Shown in pieces: positions 55,274 through 62,670 of a DNA stretch of 64,000 nucleotides. Numbering within the stretch: position 1 is the first letter of the stretch; every line of letters starts with the position of its first letter. Source of the DNA: Natrinema gelatinilyticum (GTDB taxonomy: Archaea > Halobacteriota > Halobacteria > Halobacteriales > Natrialbaceae); contig NZ_CP100756.1 of the NCBI RefSeq assembly GCF_024266705.1, forward strand, positions 248,001 to 312,000. Reading direction: 5' to 3'. A program made the translations under genes and the position numbers. The notes below the pieces were generated by a model. That model made no database searches, had not been told where the DNA came from, and worked only from the letters and a program-made list of their open reading frames with translations.

Positions 55274-56035
55274 ATGCACATGGACAGCGACCGGTTGCAG
55301 GGAGAGTTCATGGATGTCGTCTACACGGACCCTGCCCGCGACGACGTGGACTACTACGTCGACCGCGCTACGGCAGTCGAGGGATCGGTGCTCGAGTTAG
55401 GTTGTGGCACCGGCCAGATTTACCACGAACTACTCGAAGCGGGCGTCGACGCCGACGGTATCGACATCTCAGTGGACTCACTTGCCGTCCTTCGGAAGAA
55501 AGCCAAAGAGAAGGGGCTCGAACCGAGCGTCTGGCAGGCGGACATGACCGAGTTCAGTGTCGATAGGGAGTATGCCCTCGTCACGTGCCCGTTCAACGCC
55601 ATCCAGCAACTGATACTGGCCGAACAGCAGCAGTCACTCTTCGAGTCGGTGTACGATGCGCTCGCACCCGGCGGGACGTTCGTCTTCGATACGTTCGTCC
55701 CCAACCTCGAGTACATCGCCGAGATGTGGGGCGAGTGGCAACAGCGGACGATCGAGTTCCAGGGGGAACCCGTCGAGTTCCACACCTGCACCCGTATGGT
55801 CGACGAGGTGACTCAGGAGTACGTCTCTGAAAAGAAAGCTATCACGAAGGACGGTGAACAGTTGTTTTCCACCGAAGAGCAGTCGACGCTGCTTCCTTAC
55901 CGTGAAATCGAGTTGCTTGTACGCCTGTCGTCATTTGAATCCTGGAACGTGACCGGCGACTACACCGACGAGCCACTGGCCAACGGGCACTCGACACAGG
56001 TCTGGACGCTCGAACGGACGCCAACGTGTGACTGA
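55274..56035 (+). CDS. Class I SAM-dependent methyltransferase
   Basis: 253 residues. Motif I SVLELGCGTGQIY (about residues 38-50), acidic motif GIDISVDSL (about 63-71), motif post-I WQADMTEF, and GTFVFDTFVPN in the Rossmann core. It transfers a methyl group to an unknown small molecule or protein. The codon and base composition upstream (55140-55270) is clearly AT-richer than flanking genes, and the gene sits just after tRNA-Leu, a common integration site. Confidence 0.9.
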   Translation: MHMDSDRLQGEFMDVVYTDPARDDVDYYVDRATAVEGSVLELGCGTGQIYHELLEAGVDADGIDISVDSLAVLRKKAKEKGLEPSVWQADMTEFSVDREYALVTCPFNAIQQLILAEQQQSLFESVYDALAPGGTFVFDTFVPNLEYIAEMWGEWQQRTIEFQGEPVEFHTCTRMVDEVTQEYVSEKKAITKDGEQLFSTEEQSTLLPYREIELLVRLSSFESWNVTGDYTDEPLANGHSTQVWTLERTPTCD

Positions 56036-56211
56036 GTGCCATGATTTATTGCCTACGTTAGCTGAAGCTGATCGCTGATGAGGCGTTCGTATCGGAATTT
56101 CGGTAATTGTTCTTGTAGGGAGGAGTGTCACGCGCGGATACAAACCGCTGTCAGCACTTCTGCCAGTCACTACTCACGTTCGCCGCCTCGTATCGAAAAA
56201 GGAGCGAATAG

Positions 56212-56391
56212 TTATTGGGTAAAATGCGGCCAGTCTTTTTCAGGGATCAGCTCCGTTGAACCGCAGCAGCCACACTTTGCAGGTGCTTCGTACTGGTGGC
56301 CGTTATCGGTTCGTTCGGAAACCGTGCCGACGTGCACCGTTTGGCAGGCCGTGCAAACGTATTTTCTCGGGAGTTCTGGAGCGTGAGCCAT
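56212..56391 (-). CDS. 59-aa double-knuckle zinc-ribbon protein
   Basis: MAHAPELPRKYVCTACQTVHVG ... PAKCGCCGSTELIPEKDWPHF: two CxxC knuckles (CTAC, CGCC) separated by about 27 residues. Possible adaptor or toxin-antitoxin-type microprotein; no partner is evident. ATG 56391 lies about 26 bases after a minus-strand TATA box, so its mRNA should be leaderless. Confidence 0.75.
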   Translation of the reverse strand: MAHAPELPRKYVCTACQTVHVGTVSERTDNGHQYEAPAKCGCCGSTELIPEKDWPHFTQ

Positions 56392-56412
56392 GTATATGGT
56401 ACCCGTGCTAAC

Positions 56413-56421
56413 AATATATAA
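56413..56421 (-). promoter_or_regulatory. TATA box of the zinc-ribbon gene
   Basis: TTATATATT on the minus strand, about 26 bases before ATG 56391. Confidence 0.55.
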
Positions 56422-56538
56422 CTCGGGTGCAAATCTCACATGGAATATCTGATATAATCGATGCCGACACGCTGACACCCACATCAATGCGTTCCACATC
56501 TCTTTATTATATGAAATCAATCACCTATCGTGTTCTCC

Positions 56539-57359
56539 ATGCGCCGTCGCCAGGTTCTTGTGGTCGGTTCCACAGCAGCTGTCGGCCTCGCCGGCTGCAC
56601 GACGGTTCGGGACCGTCTCGGAGACGTCCGCCGTAATCCTCCGGACCGCCGTGTCGATTCCGACTGGGACCCCGAGCAAGGAACGTGGGGTGAACTACTC
56701 CGCCCTACCGCGCTCGGGCCTCCCCGGCCCTCGCTTGTTGCGGACGGAGCTTCCTGTTTCTGTGTCGGAACGTGCAGGAACAGATCCCACAGCGGTTCCA
56801 GACTCCGCAGGCTACTTCCCTTCACGGGTGGTTCGGAGTGTCCCACTCCTACCGGTTCGACACTCGGCCACAACCGACGATGCACGCTTGTTGTCGCGTT
56901 TGAACACCGCCGGAAGCGTGGTGAGCATCTTACTTTCACCTTCGACCTAAGTGATAATAAGAGTACCGATTCACGCGAAAACAAGCGTGCGGGCGCTGTA
57001 TCCCCTCCCTGCTCGCGCCTTCGGCGCTCGCTGAGGAAGGGGGCTTAGCGCCCTCAATTACAGCTAAACGAGATTATGGACTCCAGAAACGCCGACACAG
57101 TCCTCACGCAACGCCACCATGGACCGAGCCTGACATCGACTGGCAGCACGAACTCGACTATTCGCTCGGCGATGGCTGGCTCGTCGTCGCCGATGACACG
57201 GTGTACGGTGGTGTGGTCGACGCTGAAACCGATGGGAACGATCAGGATGCGGCTCCCGGAGCCGTCCCGATGGTCTTTCGTCGCGGCCGCAGTGTGAATT
57301 CGGTACTCGGACCCGACGCAGACGTCTTCGAACGCGACTGCGGGAACGAGGACGACTGA
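56539..57359 (+). pseudogene. PQQ-type Tat lipoprotein gene split by an IS605-like fragment
   Basis: The 5' part (56539-56694) encodes a Tat lipoprotein signal, MRRRQVLVVGSTAAVGLAGC (lipobox LAGC), and a hydrophilic start ending near DPEQGTW. Then about 360 bases of foreign sequence intervene (56695-57055). The 3' part (about 57063-57359) is in frame with stop TGA 57357: PPWTEPDIDWQHELDYSLGDGWLVVADDTVYGGVVDAE, a propeller-like blade with a Cys near the end. The two parts look like one gene interrupted; even joined it would be shorter than an intact propeller, so it has also lost blades. Confidence 0.65.
56695..57055. mobile_element. IS200/IS605-like fragment or MITE
   Basis: About 360 bases with no credible protein. 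It ends in compact hairpins: GCGCC-TTC-GGCGC (57015-57027) nested in an imperfect CCCCTCCC/GGAAGGGGG pairing, then GGGC-TTAGC-GCCC (57041-57053). This pattern (hairpin close to a right end, start GTGAACTACTCCGCCC) resembles haloarchaeal IS605/TnpB-derived elements. The boundaries are estimates from the point where the interrupted gene loses and regains sense. No inverted repeats at both ends, as expected for this family. Confidence 0.5.
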
Positions 57360-57743
57360 GGGAACCGATGGGGGTGGAGGACGGGAGGACCTGGCGGGAT
57401 CGATTGCATATCCTGACGAGAGTGGCGGGGTGGCCCGACGGAATTCTTTCGACGTTGTGAGCCGATACGTGTCGAGAGACGATGGTAATCGGTCTCAAGT
57501 CAGTTCACTTCGCATACCCGGCCACTCGGACACCCAGAGGCGTGTTGCAGTAGGGGGAACCGGGTCACGAGGTGTCGCGGCCGCCGCCGAGAGAAATCAA
57601 CGGGGCGAATACGGGCTCCAGAGCAGTAGTGTACCGATCAGCCTTCGGTCTCGAATTGAACCCGGTAACAACCAGAGAGTATCGAAAGACACACGTCAGA
57701 CGTCCCACAACGCTTATTCGAACAGGAACAGGTTGTAGTATTA
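57360..57743. other. Intergenic region upstream of dacZ
   Basis: 384 bases with no gene. The right end holds the dacZ promoter: CGCTTATTCG with its TATA-like TTATTC at 57714-57719, about 28 bases before ATG 57744. Nothing else recognised. Confidence 0.45.
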
Positions 57744-58556
57744 ATGGCCGGCTTAGACGACGTGTTTGGGGATCTCTATACGGATGTGGACGCTGTCGTG
57801 CTCTTTTCGCCGAGCGGGTCGTACTACGAGCGGTTTACGTCCATCGACGACATCGACGTGATCGTCGTCGGAACGGAAAACGCCGTGGGCGCGGAGACGT
57901 TCGTCGAGCTTCCCCTCGCGTTCGAGGAGGTCACCGAACGGATCCGATTCGGGCTCGAGGGGGCGCTTGATCAAAGCCTGATCGAAGACGGCGACGAACT
58001 GGCCTGTGCGACGAGCATCTTCAGCGACGGAATCGACACGGTGTCCCGCGTCCGAGCGGACGCAGAGACCCAGACCGGGATCTACGACCTGTTCGTCAAG
58101 TCCCGCGCCGAACCGGAGGTCATCAAAGCGGTCCTCGAGTTGGCGATCGAACTGGGTCAGAAAGGACAGAAAGGGAAGCCAGTCGGGGCGCTGTTCGTCG
58201 TCGGCGACGCGGGAAAAGTGATGAACAAGTCGCGGCCGCTCTCGTACAACCCCTTCGAGAAGTCCCACGTTCACGTCGGCGATCCGATTGTGAACGTCAT
58301 GTTAAAGGAGTTCTCGCGCCTCGACGGCGCGTTCGTCATTTCGGACGCGGGCAAAATCGTCTCGGCGTATCGCTACCTCGAGCCGTCTGCGGAAGGGGTC
58401 GACATTCCGAAGGGGCTCGGTGCGCGACACATGGCTGGCGGTGCGATTACGCGCGATACCAACGCGATTTCGATCGTCTTGTCGGAGAGCGACGGTCTCG
58501 TTCGGGCGTTCAAGGCCGGTGAAATTATTCTGGAGGTCGATCCGGAGGCGTACTGA
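57744..58556 (+). CDS. dacZ: Diadenylate cyclase (archaeal DacZ)
   Basis: Makes c-di-AMP from two ATP. 270 residues, normal for haloarchaeal DacZ. The DAC domain is C-terminal, with the DGA motif in RLDGAFVISDAGKIV (about residue 190) and the RHxxA-type GARHMAGGAITRDT (about 225). The N-terminal half (MAGLDDVFGDLYTDVDAVVLFSPS) is the archaeal-specific domain. c-di-AMP is essential for osmotic balance in Haloferax; mscS follows directly. Confidence 0.94.
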   Translation: MAGLDDVFGDLYTDVDAVVLFSPSGSYYERFTSIDDIDVIVVGTENAVGAETFVELPLAFEEVTERIRFGLEGALDQSLIEDGDELACATSIFSDGIDTVSRVRADAETQTGIYDLFVKSRAEPEVIKAVLELAIELGQKGQKGKPVGALFVVGDAGKVMNKSRPLSYNPFEKSHVHVGDPIVNVMLKEFSRLDGAFVISDAGKIVSAYRYLEPSAEGVDIPKGLGARHMAGGAITRDTNAISIVLSESDGLVRAFKAGEIILEVDPEAY

Positions 58557-58557
58557 T

Positions 58558-59325
58558 ATGGTAGACTGGCAGGTGCTCGTCGACGAACCAGCGATCATAG
58601 CGGCGGCGGTGCTGGCGCTCGGCTTCGTCGTCGGCTATCTCGTCGGCCGGCTCAACGAAGAGTTGCTGTCGGCGTCCGGGGTGCCGGAAGCCGTCGAGGG
58701 GACTCCGTTCGAGCGAACCGCCCAGTCGATCGGCACGTCCACGGTCGAAATCGTGGCACGGCTGAGTTCGTGGTTCATCTACGGGATCGCGGTTCTCACG
58801 GCGATCCACATCGCGCAGTTACTCGATACGGACGCCTTCTGGCTCCGGGTCACAGAGTTCATTCCGCAGCTTTTCATCGCTGTCCTCGTCCTCATCATCG
58901 GCTTTATCATCGCGGACAAGTCCGAACTCATAGTCAGCGAGTATCTGCGCGGAGTCAAGCTCCCCGACGTGTTGATCATCCCGAAACTAGTCAAGTACTC
59001 CGTACTCTACGTCACCTTCATCATCGCGCTGGGCCAGATCGGCGTCCACGTCCTGGCCCTTCTGATCCTCCTGACGGTGTACGCCGTCGGGGTCGTCATC
59101 GTCGGGACGGTGGCGTTCAAGGAATTCCTCGTCTCGAGTGCGGCCGGGATCTACTTGTTGCTCAACCAGCCCTACGGGATCGGCGACGAAGTCCGGATCG
59201 GCGACCAGACGGGTATCGTCCAGGACGTCGATCTGTTCGTCACCAAGATCGAAGACGATTCGGAGGAGTTCATCGTTCCGAATCGGCGGGTCTTCGAGGA
59301 TGGGGTCGTTCGGATTCGGGACTAA
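58558..59325 (+). CDS. Mechanosensitive ion channel (MscS family)
   Basis: 255 residues. About five hydrophobic segments (IAAAVLALGFVVGYLV, WFIYGIAVLTAIHIA, LFIAVLVLIIGFIIA, ILYVTFIIALGQ-type and LILLTVYAVGVVIVG), then a short MscS beta domain (NQPYGIGDEVRIGDQTGIVQDVDLFVTKIE, with PNRRVFEDG). It lacks most of the C-terminal alpha/beta vestibule, so it is a minimal MscS. It releases solutes on hypo-osmotic shock. ATG 58558 is one base after the dacZ stop codon, so the two genes form one operon. Confidence 0.92.
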   Translation: MVDWQVLVDEPAIIAAAVLALGFVVGYLVGRLNEELLSASGVPEAVEGTPFERTAQSIGTSTVEIVARLSSWFIYGIAVLTAIHIAQLLDTDAFWLRVTEFIPQLFIAVLVLIIGFIIADKSELIVSEYLRGVKLPDVLIIPKLVKYSVLYVTFIIALGQIGVHVLALLILLTVYAVGVVIVGTVAFKEFLVSSAAGIYLLLNQPYGIGDEVRIGDQTGIVQDVDLFVTKIEDDSEEFIVPNRRVFEDGVVRIRD

Positions 59326-59432
59326 CGTGTGTTCCGGACGATTCGATCACGAACGGGGCTCCGGAAGCATCTACCCTGATCGAGTTTCGACACGGAGGGC
59401 GCGACCCAGCGTGACGTCGACGGTAATCGAGG

Positions 59433-60254
59433 TTACTCGAGCGATAATCCGGCGTGCCAGCGAACGACGCCGGCCTCGCGCTTGACGGCGTCCATCCGTA
59501 CCAGCAGATGCGTTGCGAGCGTGGCGGTTTCCGCAGCTCGCGACTCCCCCTCGGTCCTGAACTCGCCGGTTTTACGGTTCGCGTAGACGGTACAGACCGC
59601 GCCGGCGCGGAGTCCGTACAGGCTCGCGAGCGTCAGAATCGCGCTCGCCTCCATCTCGATGTTCTTGACGTTCGCCGCTTCGAGATCAGCGACCAGGTCG
59701 TCCGAACCGGCAGCTTCGAATCCGTCGAATCCGGGCCGGCCCTGGCCCGCGTAGAACGAATCGGCACTCATCGTGACACCAGTGTGGTAGTCGTAGCCGA
59801 GTCGCTCGGCAGCAGCGACCAGCGCGGAGACGACCTCGTAATCCGCCGCGGCCGGATAGTCTTCGCGGACGTACTCGTCGCTCGTCCCCTCCTGGCGAAC
59901 CGCACCGGTCGTGATGACGAGATCGCCGACCGCTATCTCGGGCTGGATCGCCCCGCAGGAGCCGACTCGAATGAAGGTCTCGACGCCTACGCGGGCCAGT
60001 TCCTCGAGCGCGATCGCGGCCGACGGACCGCCGATACCGGTCGAGGTGACCGAAATCGGCGTTCCCTCGTAACTGCCCGTGGCCGTCCGGTACTCTCGGT
60101 GGTGAGCCCGGATCTCGTGGTCGTCCCAGTCGGCGACGATCGTCTCGAGGCGGTCCGGATTTCCCGGCAGGAGAACGGTGTCTGCGACGTCGTCGGGGCC
60201 GACCTCGAGGTGGTACTGTACGTCGGTGTTCGGGTCTTCGCTGTCGCGAGCCAT
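59433..60254 (-). CDS. udp: Uridine/nucleoside phosphorylase
   Basis: 273 residues of the PNP/UDP family. LLPGNPDRLETI, ISVTSTGIGGPSAAIALEEL, FIRVGSCGAIQPEIAVGDLVI (phosphate/ribose site) and NIEMEASAILTLASLYGLRAGAVCTVY (ME-x-S/E nucleoside signature) are complete. It cleaves nucleosides with phosphate to ribose-1-P and a base. A cytidine deaminase and a phosphohexomutase lie about 2 kb away on the same strand, which suggests a nucleoside-salvage group. ATG 60254. Confidence 0.93.
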   Translation of the reverse strand: MARDSEDPNTDVQYHLEVGPDDVADTVLLPGNPDRLETIVADWDDHEIRAHHREYRTATGSYEGTPISVTSTGIGGPSAAIALEELARVGVETFIRVGSCGAIQPEIAVGDLVITTGAVRQEGTSDEYVREDYPAAADYEVVSALVAAAERLGYDYHTGVTMSADSFYAGQGRPGFDGFEAAGSDDLVADLEAANVKNIEMEASAILTLASLYGLRAGAVCTVYANRKTGEFRTEGESRAAETATLATHLLVRMDAVKREAGVVRWHAGLSLE

Positions 60255-60313
60255 CGGTTACCGCCGGTTCGATTCGTCACCGTATATAAATGCGGGGCCC
60301 GTGTAGGACGCGT

Positions 60314-60742
60314 ATGACACGGGGAACGCTCGCGGACACCTACGTCGCCGCCATTCAGCACGACCTGGTCGACCTGCCCGCGGACGCGACCCGCGTCGGC
60401 GTCGTGCGGCGACCGACGTCGTGGTTTCACGCGGCGGTCGACGAGAACCGACCCGAACTCGGCCCGCCCGAACCGCTGCTCGAGTCGATGCGCGACTGCG
60501 AGGAGGAGATGAAGATGCAAGGACTTTGTGAAGAGGGAGCGCACAACGCCGCCTGGGATCAGGTCGGGTTCGAGGAGGCGTACCGGGAGTACCTCGGGAC
60601 GGAAGATGCACGGGCAGCACTCGCGGCGCTCGACGACCGACTGGCGTCCGGCGAATCGCTGGCGCTGGTCTGCTACGAGAACACCGAGAAAAAACGGTGT
60701 CACCGGACGATTCTCCGAGAGGTTCTCGAGGAAACCGGGTGA
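60314..60742 (+). CDS. DUF488 family protein
   Basis: 142 residues with the DUF488 pattern: RVGVVRRPTSWFHAAVDENRPELGPPEPLL near the N-terminus and LALVCYENTEKKRCHRTILREVLEE (Cys-bearing CYE...C-H motif) near the C-terminus. The function of DUF488 is unproven; some members are linked to DNA or nucleoside chemistry. ATG 60314 gives the family N-terminus. Divergent from udp, about 60 bases apart. Confidence 0.88.
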   Translation: MTRGTLADTYVAAIQHDLVDLPADATRVGVVRRPTSWFHAAVDENRPELGPPEPLLESMRDCEEEMKMQGLCEEGAHNAAWDQVGFEEAYREYLGTEDARAALAALDDRLASGESLALVCYENTEKKRCHRTILREVLEETG

Positions 60743-60886
60743 CGAATGTGGCCGGTGGTCGCACAGACCTCGAGCAGGATGTTCGCACCAATTTCGAATG
60801 CGCGACGGCCGTCTCGGGACCCAGGAATCACGTATGGAAGAACCAAGAGAACGGCGGGACGGACCGCGTCCACGGAGGACGAAACC

Positions 60887-61441
60887 GTGACCCGACCGAG
60901 TGAAGACGCGCCCGCAGACGGTGACGCCACCGGCGACGAGGAGTCGGCCGACCGCGGATCACCGGCGGACGCGTTCGCCGCGCTCAGCGATCCGCTTCGG
61001 GTCACCATCCTCCGGGAACTGAGCGCTCACCACCGGACAGCCGGCGAGGACGCCGTCGGATTCGCCGATCTGCGCCGACGAGTCGGTGTCAGGGATTCCG
61101 GTCGGTTTCGGTACCACCTCAACGAACTCCGCGATCGATTCGTCGAAAAGACCGAGGGGGGGTACCAACTCACCCACGCCGGCATTCAGGTGGTGGCCGC
61201 GATCCTCGCGGGGACCTACACCGACGACGTGTCGATGGGTCCGACCGAACTCGACAGCGAATGTTCGGACTGCGGTCGACCGGCGATCGCGACGTGCGAG
61301 GACGGCCGCTGTCGCGTCACCTGTGCCAGCGACCACGCCCTCTTCCAGTGGAGCGTCCCCCCGAATGCCACCGCCGATGCGACGCTCCCGGAAATCGTCG
61401 ATCTCGCCTGTTCCTTCAACTCAATCCCGTCCTCCAGCTGA
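60887..61441 (+). pseudogene. 3'-truncated winged-helix regulator (ArsR/DUF7351-like)
   Basis: 184 residues from GTG 60887. Winged helix with ADAFAALSDPLRVTILREL, FADLRRRVGVRDSGRFRYHLNEL and THAGIQVVAAILAGTYT; then a zinc-binding CSDCGRPAIATCEDGRCRVTCASDH. The family normally continues with another ~100-residue domain, but here it ends abruptly with DLACSFNSIPSSS at 61441, where the sequence of an M23 peptidase begins in another frame. A deletion at about 61405-61420 probably removed the 3' end of this gene and the 5' end of the next. Confidence 0.72.
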
Positions 61442-62127
61442 AGGGGATCGCACAGCTCGCCGGACACGTTCCTGTTTTCCTCCGGTACCGGTTCCGACTG
61501 CCGGACCCGGACCGGTTCGAGCAGCGGGGCGACTACCGACTGCCGGTCGAGGGGGAGTGGACGGTCGTCAATGGTGGGCCGACCCGCGAATCCTCACACT
61601 CGTGGGGGATGCTCGCCCAGCGGTACGCCTACGATCTGGTCGTGACCGACGAGCGGGGGCGATCCCACGAGGGAAGCGGCGAGAGTCCGGCAGCGTATCA
61701 CTGTTTCGGCGAGCCAGTCGTGGCACCCGCCGACGGCACGGTCGTCACGGCCGGAGACGGCCACCGCGATTATCACCGGGCCGGCGGCTGGCTAGATCCG
61801 CGCCAGCGCGACCCGCGGGGGAACTACGTAACGATCGAACACGAATCCGGCGAGTACAGTCTCCTCGCACACCTACAGGAGGACAGCCTCGAGGTCTCCC
61901 GGGGAGACCGCGTCGAGCGCGGAGAACGTATCGCCCGGTGTGGACACTCCGGCAATTCGACGGAGCCACACCTTCACTTTCAGCTTCAGGATCACGCCTC
62001 GTTCTTCCGCTCGATGGGGCTTCCAGTCCACTTCTCGAGCATATGCATCCAGAATTCCGACGGGAAGAAACGGTCGCACGAGCGAGCCTACATTTCTGCG
62101 GGCCAGCGAGTCGCATCCACGGAGTGA
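61411..62127 (+). pseudogene. 5'-truncated M23-family metallopeptidase
   Basis: Readable from about 61411: LFLQLNPVLQLKGIAQLAGHVPVF (membrane-like), then GGPTRESSHSWGMLAQRYAYDLVV (metal-binding H...D), YVTIEHESGEYSLLAHLQED and EPHLHFQLQD (HxH), a complete LytM/M23 zinc site. There is no ATG, GTG or TTG upstream in frame until an internal ATG at 61609 (within the metal motif), so the natural start is missing. It overlaps the regulator in a different frame. It could be expressed only by fusion or from a non-standard start. Confidence 0.7.
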
Positions 62128-62177
62128 TCGATGACCCGTTCCGGCAGGTCTCGGGGAGTCGTTGCTCGTGCGAGACG

Positions 62178-62567
62178 CTACTCGAGCGTCTCTTGCGTGA
62201 TGGTGTTCGGGAGTAATTCGCCGAGCGTATACTCGGTGATGTCGTCGCTGCCTTCGTCACAGATGACCACCAGTTCGTCGTCACAGAACTCCCTCAGCGT
62301 CTGTCGGCACATGCCGCAGGGAGTGACGCCGTCGCGCCGGCCGGAACTGACAGCGAGGCGTGAGAATTCGCGGTGGCCGTTCTTGACCGCCTCCGCGACC
62401 GCGACCTCCTCGGCGTGGAGGCTATTGCTGAAGTTCGCGTTCTCGAGGTTGCAGCCGACGAACACGTCACCGTCTTCGGTCTCGAGGGCTGCACCGACCG
62501 TATAGCCGGAGTATGGGACGTGGGCGCGGTCCTGGATGTCGCGAGCGGCGGCGATCAAGTCGTCCAT
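62178..62567 (-). CDS. cdd: Cytidine deaminase
   Basis: 129 residues, homotetrameric CDA type. YSGYTVGAALETEDGDVFVGCNLENANFSNSLHAEEVA holds the catalytic CNxE and zinc-ligand HAEE; TPCGMCRQTLREFC is the second zinc site (PCxxC). It converts cytidine to uridine. It lies 103 bases after the phosphohexomutase gene on the same strand and probably shares its transcript. Confidence 0.96.
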   Translation of the reverse strand: MDDLIAAARDIQDRAHVPYSGYTVGAALETEDGDVFVGCNLENANFSNSLHAEEVAVAEAVKNGHREFSRLAVSSGRRDGVTPCGMCRQTLREFCDDELVVICDEGSDDITEYTLGELLPNTITQETLE

Positions 62568-62670
62568 GACGACCGGTTGGTGCGCCGGCTACCAAAGAAG
62601 TTGGGTCGAGAGATTGGAACAGCGGCCCAAAGACCTCAGTAGCTACCAGATAGCAAAGAACATCGACCGT

